A DNA stretch of 64,000 nucleotides from Kuschelorhynchus macadamiae (Eukaryota; Arthropoda; Insecta; Coleoptera; Curculionidae): positions 1,368,001-1,432,000 of the forward strand of contig JAUTXW010000214.1 of the NCBI GenBank assembly GCA_030620095.1. Reading direction: 5' to 3'. Positions 22,183 through 34,465 of the stretch are shown piece after piece. Position 1 is the first letter of the stretch, and each line of letters begins with the position of its first letter. Under the pieces are notes generated by a model. That model worked only from the letters and a program-made list of their open reading frames with translations, had not been told where the DNA came from and made no database searches. A program made the translations under genes and the position numbers.

Positions 22183-24300
22183 CATGGTGGGAAGAAAACA
22201 AGGTGTGCCTAAGCGCAAGTTTTGATGACGTATATTGAGAGGCGAACACAGGACCGATAAAAATGACAGGTTGGCCTCCAAAGATTATAGTACACTTTTG
22301 CTAAAATTTGTTAACGGAATCCATGATCGGTCATAATTCTATCTTCTTTTCTATCGCTTAAAGAGCTGCTAGTTATAAAATCATCCTATATCTTGTTTAA
22401 CAGTTTCGTTTTTTGTGGTTATGAGCGTACGTTGACAATTGACAATAAATTGACAGGTGTAGAGGCAGATGTTAAATATTTCTGTGATTTTTTTCATACG
22501 TATTTGTATTTTCCTCGAATTTTGGGCGTGTAATAGTTTCAGATCGTTAAATTATTCATTGGAAATATTGAAATAAACCTATATATCGTTTGAAGTGCAG
22601 GTATGTATTACTTAGTTTTCTAGTGATACATATATAATGACAAAAATTATGTAGTTCGTTAAGATTAGCATACCAAATTGTTTACAAAAAAAAAATTCTT
22701 ATACAAACTAGGTGATGTATGTAAATACACAAATAGTCATTAGACTGATGTAAAAGAACTCAATACAGTGTGTAGAAATATTTTTATTTGGACTAGTTCA
22801 AGCTATACATTTAAAACTCAAGTATTTTACAAAATATGTTTGGTTTCAAATGGTATAGTAAGTCAAATATTCTAGGTGTAGCTGAATATGGTACTTAATA
22901 TTCATAAGTACTTAATTACTTTGACAAATGCTGAAACCAGACACCTATAGCCATACATAACACAACTAATAGTAAATAAAACACAATTTTTGTTATTATG
23001 TAGACTATAATTTTATTTAAGCATATATACCTATGTTTCAATAGTATTTACATGTGCCTAACTAGATATTTTGGTTTTAGCTAATACATAATAATGCTGA
23101 CTAGTAAATACACTAAAGATAACAAACAAACAAAAGAAAGATAATATAACTAAAAATCTTTAACTAAATTAAATTACTGACATTAAAAAATTCATATCAA
23201 TATTATGTCTCTGCCACTTGTGTGTTTAGTTGTATCAGCTAAAACTGTATTATTCAATTTACATAAACGTTGCATGGTAATCTTGATACGCATTTAATTA
23301 ATTCAGATTAAGAAAACTCCAATAAGACTGATGATTTTTATTTTATCATTTTGTGAAGGGTAATGAAGAGATGCTTTTGTTATTAGTTATTTATCTGACA
23401 ATAAAGGAGTTTTCCACTATCACCCTTTTTTTTGGTTTCTACTATTTGTATCCTACCTCATGGCCTCCATCTATGTATATCATTCTAGGAAGTTTGTAAA
23501 CCACACGTTAAATCATTTATAGGTAAAGAAAATGAGTAAAAATAGACCGGTTTAAAAAATATGCATCCTTTACATAAGCATTTAGTTGAACTTTATTCCA
23601 GTTCTATGTAAAATTTTGTAAAAAACATTTACACTGCAGAATATACCTATTTAACTCGGGCAACAAAATGGTAATTTTTTAAATAACGTGTACATTTTTT
23701 AATTTATAGTGAAGCCACAGAATATCATTATTGGACACACTGGATCTCTCATGTATAAAAAGTTTTTTTTAATGCTGATATTTTTCAGGTCGCCTAAAAA
23801 AAGCTTGTTTACTTCTGCTGTGTTAAAGTCACGTTTTATATATACATAGCCGAAGTAAGATAGATATAACTTGTTGTTGAGACGACAATATATCTAGCTT
23901 ACTGTAGTTGTGATATAATGTCTAATCATATGTTTTTTGGAATAGGTTTATCATACTTATAAAATATTGGCTGATTCCACCGGGCTCATAAACCTCTAAC
24001 CATTACCACATAACATGAGTTGGGTGTTCCATGCACCTGTTGATTTTTTTGATCGATACATATTTTACTTGAAATGTGAATTTCATCAAATGATAATTAA
24101 CCTAACCTTTCCAAGTCTGTTCTGTCTGTCTGACGAAATCCCGGGATTCTGCTAGATGTTTAGAGCTCACTTTCGAAGGGTACTTAAGGCTGGCCACGGA
24201 TAGGCATTCCTTTTTAAATACTGATCTGCCTTGGAGCTTACGCTTCGAAATGAAATTGCAGATTCAATATGTAGTGTATCCTAAAAGGAAAACTTTTGGT

Positions 24301-24358
<58 letters not shown>

Positions 24359-25617
24359 AGGCTGACGGTGGAGTGGTATAAAATGTTTGTAAAATGTAAA
24401 TTAAGGTTGACAGCTTTTAGAAATTTCAATACGGGACATCTAAGAAAGAATAACAATCAACTGATGACAAACAAAAAATAAAAACAGGTTAAATAATCAA
24501 ATGAAAAGAGAAAAAGGAAAGAAAATGTTAATGAAATGATTATAAATAAAACAGATTCTAAACAGAATGTTAAAACTTATTTTTTTGTAACTTTTTAGCG
24601 GTTTTTTATAGAACTAAAGAAGTTAATAGACTCTAATAACTTCAAACGGACAAGTGTTTGAAATGCTGTCTACCACAGCAAAATTTCCCTGATCTAATCC
24701 AACAAATGACTAAAAAAAGATTACCCCTCTTGTATCTGAGTAATAATAACTGTCATCTTAACGAATGACTAAAAGAAAAGGTCCTGACTTTTGTATCAGA
24801 GTAAGGTCATTAGTAAACTATTTTCAGATGTAAAAAAAATTATTATATGCTTTTTTTTAACGTAGTTTCCGTGAACTAAAAGGGAACAATTGGGATAAAT
24901 TGTAAAATATATACTAGCTGGCTACACATGCTTGAAAAAACATCTGGTTACCCTAGGTTTGTTAGAATATCGAGTATTTGAACACCTTATAAAAATGTAT
25001 TTTAATATTTATACACATTTTAGCTGAATCTTTATCTGATTCAGTCTGCTCTAATTTTCTGTTATAGGGTAAGCCTGCGAAAATTCGATACTCAATCTCA
25101 TCTGTAATACTTTTTTTAATTTTTCTAATTATTGATTTTTAAACAAGTCTGGAGCAGGTTGCTCTGTAGCGTTATTAATTTTTTTTATTTTCAAAATGTT
25201 TAGAACATATAACTGCTAAAAATCATTTGATTTAGAAATGATTGACCAAATATTAACCCTTATTTAAGTTAATTTTGTGATTTTGTGGCAAGCATGAAAC
25301 CTCTGTAGAGATCAAGGTTTTAGGAAATCTATGGAAAATTATATTACATTTATCCTTCATTTCATTGTGGCTGAGGCAACCGGCACAAGGCTTATTGTTC
25401 TTGATTCTTAATACCCAGATAAATCTAACAATTCTTTTCCTTCCAAAGTAAAATTTATTTTGCACAAAAAAATGAAAATTGTTGTCAAAGTAGTACCCTA
25501 ACCTACAATTTTGATTGACGTTTATTTCCAGGGCCTACTAGATTTTTTTCGAAACCTACCTCACATCTGACGTAGATGCGCAGGCTGGCGAGCACACCTT
25601 GTTTTCTTCCCACCATG
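22183..25617. mobile_element. Non-coding 3.4 kb TIR element (P- or hAT-like)
   Basis: Terminal inverted repeats 22183-22208 and 25592-25617 are identical over 26 bp and start CATGGTGGGAAG. They are flanked by the perfect 8-bp duplication ATTAAAAC (22175-22182 and 25618-25625). Eight-base duplications are typical of the P and hAT superfamilies, and the CATG start is closer to P-element ends than to hAT ends (CAGGG…). The 3435-bp interior is AT-rich with no transposase and only a (TA)n tract at 24303-24355, so the element is non-autonomous. It sits in the 5' part of MLE-4, upstream of its transposase. Confidence 0.88.
24303..24355. repeat. (TA)n tract
   Basis: About 26 TA units without interruption, inside the 3.4 kb TIR element. 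The tyrosine/isoleucine frames across it on both strands are artefacts. Confidence 0.97.
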
Positions 25618-25930
25618 ATTAAAACACAACTTTGATACTTTGAATTATTTAACGCCAAAGTCAAAGCCCACTTTTGTTACAAATAAATCATGGCCGCCTT
25701 AGTAAAAATTGAGACCTAACTTTACGAAGTGTGATATTTCGATTATACCCAAATCTTTTATGCACTTGTGAGACATCACTAGATTGGACATTCTATGCCC
25801 TTTCCAAAAATCGAAAAATCCAATATAGCGGTCATAAGAAAAGTGAAAGTTGAGGAGAGTTGCGGGATAAGAAAAAATGATAGAGACATATCGTACCCGT
25901 CATCTTATTCGTCCTAAAAAAGTGTTCACT

Positions 25931-26400
25931 TTCTTATTAGTAAGTAGACGCTAATTAATAAACAAATAATAGCAAAATTAAGTTTGCGCATAAATAAAGA
26001 TATTATTATCTCTTAGGTTCAACAATTTTCTATTTTTCGATGCCTCAGTCGGTGTCACATAAATCTTTGACCAACTAATCCGCAGCCGTTTCACTTGTCG
26101 CTTCGGATATATTTATCCCGTTGTCGAGCCGCGCTCTTGTTCCATTACTTTTTCGTAACTCCCTTATTAGTTCTCCTTCGATTGCCACTATACTCAATTC
26201 CGGTCGACTTTGAAATACCCCGGATTGTTTCCCAATGGACACGAGACATTTCCAAACCTATTTTCGTATTACATTTTATTTCGATACATTCTCAATAGAG
26301 ATATCGTTTCAATACCCTTTTTATCCAGTCAAAATGGATAAAAGATAAACCTCAGAAAAAATACGCATAGAAATAAAAATTAGCAAAGACTTTTAATGTA
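25931..26400. other. Unassigned stretch with higher GC
   Basis: Bases about 26040-26300 are noticeably less AT-rich than their surroundings and hold an open frame of 67 codons (26095-26298) that I do not recognise. It could be part of an unknown repeat or a fragment of a coding sequence. Confidence 0.3.
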
Positions 26401-26402
26401 CA

Positions 26403-26660
26403 GGGTGGGCAGCAATATTTTGAACCATTTTGGACATAAATAGCTCTGAAAAAAAAATGTCGAGGTATGGTTTTCACTGAATATTTTTAATTTGCCGGAA
26501 GTTTTATTCGAAGCATATATCATTTTATTTTTACAACCGCAAGTACCGAAAACAAAATGGCTGACTTTCAGGTATAGGGCAATAGAACACCTTGTATATC
26601 TCTTCAAATTAAAAAGCTTAATACAAAAATGTAACACAAGCTATAGTTACGTTGCAGGAT
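26403..26660 (+). mobile_element. Mariner-type left end, isolated
   Basis: TA followed by CAGGGTGGGCAGCAATATTTTG at about 26401 is the terminus style of the CAGGGTG mariner family in this window. A GAACACCTTGTATA near 26586 resembles the inner motif of such arms. No transposase or partner end follows. Confidence 0.45.
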
Positions 26661-26908
26661 GGTAGATTTTTTGACGGTTAATGTATTTTTCTATTTTTAA
26701 AAAGTCGCCTATGGAAACAAATTCATATTGTTTTGAAGTTGAAGTGAAACATGTTTCCTTTGAGTGATAACGTTTGCAGAAACTCAATTAATAAAGGTAA
26801 CTCAAAGAAGATTTAGAAATATGTGTAATAAAACTCCACTGGGGATCTTTAACACATAAGAAAAGAATAGTAAATAATGAAAATGTACTAAACAAGACAT
26901 GTTCACCA

Positions 26909-27110
26909 GTATTCACTAAAGAGGTTTAAATTTATACCAGGTCTAACTTGACATTTAAAGGTTTAAGATAACATTTTCAACAATTGAACAAATAATTTTT
27001 CAATATGTCAAAATGACAGTGACATAAGCGAAACATAACCGGCGAACTAAGAGTTTTAAGAACCATGGCAACTAGATCTAGTTTAACTCTTAAACCTTTT
27101 TAGTGAATAC
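26909..27110. mobile_element. MITE-like 202-bp inverted repeat
   Basis: GTATTCACTA at 26909 is mirrored by TAGTGAATAC at 27101-27110, with an imperfect inverted extension over about 40 bp (AAAGAGGTTTAAA versus TTAAACCTTTTT). Size and structure fit a MITE; I see no clear target duplication. Confidence 0.6.
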
Positions 27111-27320
27111 GTGGGTAAAAGTTATGAAGGTAACCCAGTTGGATCCAAGAAGAAAAATCGCAGGTTCAACAAAAATTCCTCGGTCCACAGTGCTAACCAT
27201 TATGACAAATGTGGAGCTCGCTCGCAAACTCCGCTAAATCCCCAAAGTCAAACTTCTAGGAAATTTAGAGAAATTTGGTTCAAATATGGAAATAATTATC
27301 ACATATTTCTGTGAAAAATT
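27111..27320 (+). pseudogene. Possible transposase N-terminal scrap
   Basis: One frame reads VTQLDPRRKIAGSTKIPRST then VLTIMTNVELARKLR before a stop. The pattern R-R-K-I-A-x-x-x-x-I-x-R-S-T-V looks like a helix-turn-helix of a Tc1-type transposase. Too short to assign firmly. Confidence 0.25.
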
Positions 27321-27394
27321 GTTTCTTTAAATTCTTATTATTATGTTAAAGTATAAGCTATTGATATGAACTACATATCAACATAAAAGAAACG

Positions 27395-28991
27395 TTAAAC
27401 AGACGTTAAATAAACCTGATGTGCTGAAACCCACACACAGAAACGTTTTCCACAACTTTTTTCAAGCTGATCACTTTCATATCCGCAATGCCATTGCCCT
27501 TTTTAAGTTTTTCTTCAAGAGCTTTAATGTTGTAGATTGTTTAGTCACTTTCTTCTTCATTGAGTGTTCTGACAACTCCATGATTTTTGTAAATCGTCAT
27601 ATAATTTTTTTTTTCATGTGGGAACTGGATGCTTTCTAAGGTCTTTTTCTAAGCCACCGAACACTCTATCGGCAGGTAAAAATGAGTAACCGCGGACCGG
27701 GTACGTTACTATAATCTCTCTGATAGCTCGTGGAGATTTAATTTTCAATCAGTAATACAAAGTGTGGATGATGTGCGAGTTTCTGCTTTATCCGTCGCAA
27801 CCATCGCAGAATAATCTCAGCTTATGAATGTCCATGAGTGTAAGGCTGCTCAAATGATGGTACAAGGCAAAACAAATTTCTTCAGCACCTCGCCTAGCTT
27901 GGTCTTCGGTCCATACATGAAAGGTAGGACTTTTAGCTTTTATGTCAACGCAACAAAAATTATACAAGCTAACTTGGTGTGAATAGAATAAATCATTAAT
28001 GGAGGTTCTGGGCAAAGGTTGTACCTGTTGCACGTCAAAACAGAAAATGTATGAGTTTTCAGTTCTGTTTCTCATTGATTCGTAAAATGAAACTTTTCTT
28101 ATGCTTTGTTAACTCCAGAGAGTATTTCCTCTTTACATCCTCATCCCGTTCCTTTTTTTTTAGATGTTTCAGTTTCACGTACTGGTCACAACAGTCTGTA
28201 GCAGGACTACTGAAGCGTATATTATATTCATTGGTGAAAATGTTTCTGAATATATCGAATTTTGTAGACTTGAATTCTGGTATACATTGGTTTATATAAA
28301 GGTTAAATAACTTTCTTAGGCTTAGACTACAATCGAGATAAACTCTTTTAGATTTCCTTCTATTATAATGACTTTCCTTGGCAGGCAACACATTCAAAAA
28401 ATGTCTGGTATTTTCCTTTTTGTCCGTATATTTCACGAAAACTCTGTCATCTCCTCAACATTCCTTTGGAATTTTACCCTCGAAACAAACTTTTGCTACC
28501 CGCCTAACTCGATGCTTATGGATATCCAGTACGCTTAAGGACATGACTTGACACACTTGAATCTACCTTCTAGAAAGTGGTTTTGGAATAAAATATCCTA
28601 CAGTAAATTCTCGCATTCTAGACGGATTTTTGGTGGGTCGTTTACGTTCGACAGCAGTGGCAGATAAAAAATAGCATAATTTGATATCTTGTTGGATCTT
28701 CTCGTCAGTGGCGTTGAAAGAACTTCGTATTCCTTAAACATCTCCAGGACTTATTTCTGAACAACAATATATAGGGCCCTTGTGCGAAAAGGGTTTTTTA
28801 AATATCCCAATTGACTTGAGAGCAGTGTCATTTCTAAGGAACAAAAACAAAGTTCTTAGGTTTCCTCTCGCCAATAATATAATAATATAACTTATCGCTT
28901 TAATTTAGCCTCCTCTCGTTTAGTTTTATTTCTTTGTCTTTTTTTTTGACCCCACACTACTTGCACCCACTGTATTATTAGTATCATCCAT
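27395..28991 (-). pseudogene. Broken copy of a second uncharacterised multi-copy arthropod gene
   Basis: The minus strand starts at ATG 28991 (MDDTNNTVGASSVGSKKKTK). The order of blocks is FNATDEKIQQDIKLCYFLSA, RMREFTVGYFIPKP, KVCFEGKIPKE, then the open part 28436-28059 (LPAKESHYNRRKSKRVYLDC; FRNIFTNEYNIRFSSPATD). A frameshift follows at about 28065. Next come VSLYNFCCVDIKAKSPTFHV, WTEDQARRGAEEI and LFCDGC (27788-28075). After a stop it continues as RGYSFLPADRVFGGLEKDLR near 27680. From memory these blocks characterise hypothetical proteins in many copies in insects, especially aphids and beetles, with a CDGCxGQN motif; their function is unknown and a transposon origin is suspected. Several stops and shifts. 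Confidence 0.7.
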
Positions 28992-29327
28992 TTTTACACA
29001 TACTAATTTAAAATTAATCCTGAATAACACTGAAGTAAACGTTTACACACCAAAACCTAAACTAAAAATATAAGGTTACTAAAATCACCTGATTGTAGTG
29101 ATGGAGAACCATAGAGATGTAGTATAGAGATGAGTGATTATAATACTGGAACTAATCCAAGTATATGATCACGGTTTTCTGTTCGTCACGAATCTGATTC
29201 CTATCGTTAGAAGCAGTAAGCAAACCACAAGAACAAGAATAATTCTGTTATTTCCTTATTTTTTAATAATGGATTTACCGCGATATGCTCCAAGCTTTTA
29301 GAGATCATTGAAAATTGTAGGAATATA

Positions 29328-32128
29328 CAGGGTTATTCACGCAACCCGTTCATTAAAAGTTTTTGATGATGCCATTTAGATAAAAATTTCAAATTTTGGG
29401 ATTAAGGTAAGGTCAAGGGGTACTTCTTTTTTGAAATATTTTCAACTTCCTGTCACTTCCAGTTTAACCGGAAGTTGGTATCAACTTGCTTATTTTAAAT
29501 GAAACATCCTGTATTTTATGATATTTTTGGATTCTACGGAGAATTTTAATGCTATTTTATGTGGCATGTCCTATACCTAGGTTCAAGCGTTCTTAAGATA
29601 TTTGACCTTGAACCGAAAATGAGCCTTCGGGGTACCAAATTTTAAAATCTCATATTATTGTAAGTTTTGAAGATATAATCTTCATATTTTGCAGACAATC
29701 GGTAAATATTCTTAGGTTTCTATTTTTTTATTGAATTTCTCTATTTTTATACAGGGTGTCCTAAATTCAGCGGCAAACATTCACATTTTCAAAGCCGCTA
29801 AAGTCCGTTTTTTTAAATGGGACACCTTATAACTTTATGCACTATCAAATGTAGAATTTCATTTTCTATCGAACTGTATTAAGGTTTCCTATACCTATTA
29901 GTAACCATTTTCGAAGTAATTGGGGTTTATAAAAATATCGTATGTATTTGCTTAAATGTTTACATGTTCCAATGGTGAGCCATGGAAAAACAATTGAGAT
30001 CCAGTATCCAATATGACAGATGATTAGTATGCGTTATTTATCGAAAGCTATCAGTGATAAACTAAATCTTCTAAATCGAAATGGAAGAATACTCAAACGC
30101 TGATATTCTCAATCTATTTTATATTCATGGAAAATGTTATAAAATTTTGGAGAGAACGTGTCGTGTGTTTAATGAACAAGTCAAAATTCTTTGCGTTTTG
30201 GCAAGGTTAAAGTTACAAAAAATGTTCCGAAACTAGTAACAAATGCCGAGGATAACGTAATAAACACATTAGCTTATTTCCACGCAAACCCGCAAAGTTC
30301 AATACCGTCTGCAGAAAACGATTTGGGAATTTCTTCTTCATCTGTCCAAAGAATCTTGAGCGAACATCATATGCACCCTTATTCCTTCCAAAACGTGCAA
30401 GCCTTGAGACCTGGTGATGACGTCCGCCGAGTAGAATTTTGCGAATTCATGTTTTTGAAAATTCAAGAGGACCCTCAATTCCTTTCAAAAATATTTTGGA
30501 CCGATGAATTTTCTAGAGAAGGAATAACAAATAGAAGAAACGAACATTTCTGGGCAGCAGAAAATCCGCACGCTTTACGCGAAACGCGTTCTCAAGAGAG
30601 GTTTAGCTTCAATGTTTTCGGTATAATATTAAATGATCAGGTGCGGTACTGTATTTATGAAGACAATTTAAACGGTGATAGGTATTTGGAAATTCTACGA
30701 GGGACGGTTTCTGAATTTATAGAAGAAATTGCTATTGGTGAGTTGCAAAATTATTGGTATCAATTAGATGGGGCACCAGCACATAATTCCGCTGCAGTTT
30801 ATCTCCAATTATCTCGAATTTTTGAAGATCCCTGGATTGGTCCCAATGGCCCTTGGAGATGGCCCCCGCGATCGCCTGATTTATTATCCCTAGACTTTTA
30901 TTTATGGGGATTTATCAAAGGTAAAGTCTATGCTTCCCCAGTAAATAACCAACAAGATTTACTGGAAAGGATACGAACAGCTTTTGCCGAATTAGAAAAC
31001 GAACAAATTCAACGGGCCACAGCAACTGTACAAAGGATAATTGAAATGTGTCTTCAAATGAACGGACAGCATATAAAACCTTTATTATAATTCAATTTTA
31101 TTATTTTATTTATTTATTGTTGATTGTTAGATTGCTATAATTTTTAAGTTCACTAAAACAAGTTTAGAACAGTCTCGAACTTAGTAGATATGGTTAAAAA
31201 TAATGTAAACAATTTATTACATTTTTTATAACTTTAACTTTTCCGAAACGAAAAAATTTCGTTTTAGTCCTCTTCAATTTTCTCTTGTTCATTGGCGATA
31301 AATGAGGATGTTTTTCATTAAAAACATGGCACGTTCTCTCCAATATTTTGTAATATTCTCTGCGAATATAAAATAAATTGAGAATATCAGCTTTTGAGTG
31401 TTATTTTATTTTAATTTAAAAGTTTCAAATCAGCTGTGATGTTGAATAGAAAAGCACAATAATTGTTTTTCCATGGTTTACTACGGGAAGGTGTAAGCAT
31501 TTAGCAAATACATATATAGTTTAATAAAAACCTGATTATTTCGAAAATGGTTACTAATAGGTATAGGGAACCTTAATACAGTTCGATAGAAAATGAAATT
31601 TTACATTTGATAGTGCATAAAGTTATAGGGTGTCCCATTTAAAAAAACGGACTTTAGCGGCTTTGAAAATGTGAATGTTTGCCGCTGAATTTAGGACACC
31701 CTGTATAAAAATAGACAAATTCAATAAAAAAAATAGAAACCTAAGATCATTTACCGATCGTCTGCAAAATATCAAGATTATATCTGCAAAACATACAAAA
31801 ATATGAGATTTTAAAATTTGGTACCCCAAAGGCTCATTTTTGGTTCAAGGTCAAGTATCTTAAGAAGGCTTGAACCTAGGTATAGGACATGCTACATAAA
31901 ATAGCATTAAAATTCTCCGTAGAATCCAAAAATATCATAAAATATAGGATGTTCCGTTTAAAATAAGCAAGTTGATACCAACTTCCGGTTAAACCGGAAG
32001 TGACAGGAAGTTGAAAATATTTCAAAAAAGAAGTACCCCTTGACCTTACCTTAATCCCAAAATTTGAAATTTTTATCTAAATGGCATCATCAAAAACTTT
32101 TAATGAACGGGTTGCGTGAATAACCCTG
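29328..32128 (+). mobile_element. Mariner-like element 5 (MLE-5), best preserved
   Basis: A 2801-bp element starts CAGGGTTATTCACGCAACCCG and ends with the exact reverse complement of that start. TA flanks it at 29326-29327 and 32129-32130. The inverted repeats are about 640 bp long (29328-29965 and 31490-32128) and only slightly diverged. Each arm carries an internal mini-palindrome with CAGGGTGTCC and GGGACACC ends (about 29752-29828 and 31625-31703). The transposase frame lies centrally. The close match of the two arms suggests a relatively recent insertion. Confidence 0.9.
30081..31090 (+). CDS. Mariner-like transposase of MLE-5 (near-intact core)
   Basis: The frame 30191-31090 is open for 299 codons. 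Helix-turn-helix-like residues 40-58 read SAENDLGISSSSVQRILSE. Catalytic aspartates are D105 (FWTDEFSREG), D193 (QLDGAPAHNS) and D230 (PRSPDLLSLDFYLWG); 36 residues lie between the last two. The C-terminus ends QMNGQHIKPLL, as expected. An upstream ATG at 30081 starts MEEYSNADILNLFYIHGKCY, the normal N-terminus of this family. It is in another frame, and roughly 25 residues between it and the long frame appear lost, so full-length protein would need repair; the downstream start alone lacks the first DNA-binding helices. The enzyme would cut and join DNA at TA in the nucleus. Confidence 0.85.
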
Positions 32129-32159
32129 TACAAGAAAATAAAAAATATCCAAAACTGGA

Positions 32160-32350
32160 TTTAGCGAGACTTGCGTGCGAGCTCCACAAATATACTCAAA
32201 CTAAAACCATACAAGATACAAATTTTGCAAGAAATTAAAGAAATTGATTTTCCGAAAAGAGCAGAAATATGCCAGACTTTACAAAATGTAATAAAAACAA
32301 ACAGACGTTTTCTCGAAAGGCTAATAATGTCGGTTCTTAGTCTTTCACGG
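32160..32350 (+). pseudogene. Mariner transposase scrap
   Basis: ILKLKPYKIQILQEIKEIDF then PKRAEICQTLQNVIKTNRRF matches the linker between the helix-turn-helix and catalytic core of this transposase family (compare the YKPYKVRVVQNLHPGDAERR region of MLE-2). It begins right after MLE-5 and stops near 32345, where Penelope-like terminal sequence starts. Confidence 0.6.
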
Positions 32351-32362
32351 ATGGAAAAATAC

Positions 32363-32400
32363 GATGTGTTTTCATCCCGGGTGTACATCCGTTTACTATA
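32363..32400 (-). mobile_element. Penelope-like element terminal scrap
   Basis: ATGTGTTTTCATCCCGGGTG and the following TACATCCG is the reverse complement of the terminal sequence found at 37017-37046 and 44037-44066, where it directly precedes (TA)n. Here only a short TATATAG follows. Confidence 0.6.
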
Positions 32401-33729
32401 TAGTATTATTTGTTTTTTTTTTCTGATCACTTTATGTATTATGTATGTTACTTAAGTTTAGAACATTCCCTGTAACGAACTTGCTGATAGATGAAATATT
32501 AATTTTAGTCCAGATTTCTTTGCATCCCTGTATACAAATTTTGCAGTAATTGTGGATGCTATTGCTACTAGAATTATAAGTTTCCTATTTAACAGCTTTT
32601 TACTATCAAAATTAAGCTTAACTAAATTTATTTTTCTTGGCAGCCGGTAGCATTCTTGCCAAAAATATTATCTAATGCGAAAGTAGGTTTGAAAAATGTG
32701 CCATGTCTATTGGGAATGGTTCCAGAGAATCTCAAAGTCAGCCTAAATTCAGTGTCGTGCTAGTCGAAGGGGAAGTGATAAAGCAGCTGATATAACATAC
32801 CGGAACAAGAATATGGGCCGGAAAGGACACAAATGTACTGGAAGCAATGACTGGAAGTGGTCCAAGATTAGGCGACGTCTATGATATTAATTAGGGATAT
32901 CACTCCCAGGGACGATAGAGCTTTGATAAAGGTAAATTACTTCTAAAGAATGGTTTAAAGCATTGCATTTAAAAAAAATTGCATAAAAACATTCTCAGTG
33001 CAATTTTTCATATTTTCGAAATCTAGAATCTTAAACATTTTAAAAAATTTAAAATAAATAAACGATGAAGTAAATATAGCCTTTAATGGGTATATCGTCT
33101 TTTTTCATAAGTTTGTCGTTTTGGATGTAATAGTTGTTTATGATAAATATTCTGCGCGTAAGCTTTCATACAAAATACAAATAGTAAATGGAAAAAGAGG
33201 AACATAGAAATCCAATCAGCCTTCTTGTGTTAAAGTGTATTTAATTCCTACGCGTTTCGATCCTAAGAGATTGTCCGCAACTATAAAAGATTTAGAAAAA
33301 ATAAATAAATTAAAATAACCAGTACTTACAGGAAACAGGACAAACAACTTTTCACATGAGATAAAGTTTCATACAAAACAGTTATGTACACAAAGTTTAG
33401 TTATAACAAAAGTCATTAAGTAATTATGTAGAAATACATAGCACTAACTGTTATGAATGTATTAAAAACACATGTTGTTGTCGATTGTCATCCGAGAAAT
33501 CGAATTTGGTAATAATCTAAAAATGATGGAAGGTTCAAATAAAGAATTAAAAAGAAGTTAATTTAATATTTTTATGTTAACCAATTTGGGTCTGAGTCAA
33601 GGACGGGAAGATGAAACAAACACAACTAAAAAAGAATAATTGGAGTGGAGTGTTTATGCGGAGTAAAAATTAAATTAATTATTTGAATAGATTTATATCA
33701 CGGATTTATTGGCGATATGAGTTACCTAA
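32401..33729. other. Gene-free AT-rich stretch
   Basis: No recognisable coding sequence. A TACGCGTTTCGATCC motif near 33250 resembles the conserved block of insect foldback MITEs, but I could not find its inverted partner. Confidence 0.35.
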
Positions 33730-34312
<583 letters not shown>

Positions 34313-34465
34313 GTAATTAGGTACTTCTTTTCTAGTATTTATTGTTGTTGTAGCAAATTTGCTATAGTGTTAAATTCTTTCTTGAAAAAATGTAAGACAT
34401 GGAATACTTCTTACTAATTTGAAATAAGAATTTAGTACACAGTTTGGGATTAATACGACCAAACC

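Larger units (their letters stand above)
18346..25930 (-). mobile_element. Mariner-like element 4 (MLE-4), twice interrupted and truncated
   Basis: The left end starts CAGTGTGTCCCAGATTCTC after TA 18344-18345. The arm to about 18830 is inverted at about 25660-25930, where homology stops before the outer 230 bp. The same arm sequence forms both ends of MLE-7 (56282-58331). Comparison with MLE-7 shows two foreign blocks: 18897-20936 (repeat array, 7-bp duplication AAAAATC) and 22183-25617 (TIR element, 8-bp duplication). Removing them leaves about 2.1 kb, close to MLE-7's 2050 bp. The transposase is on the minus strand. Confidence 0.8.
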
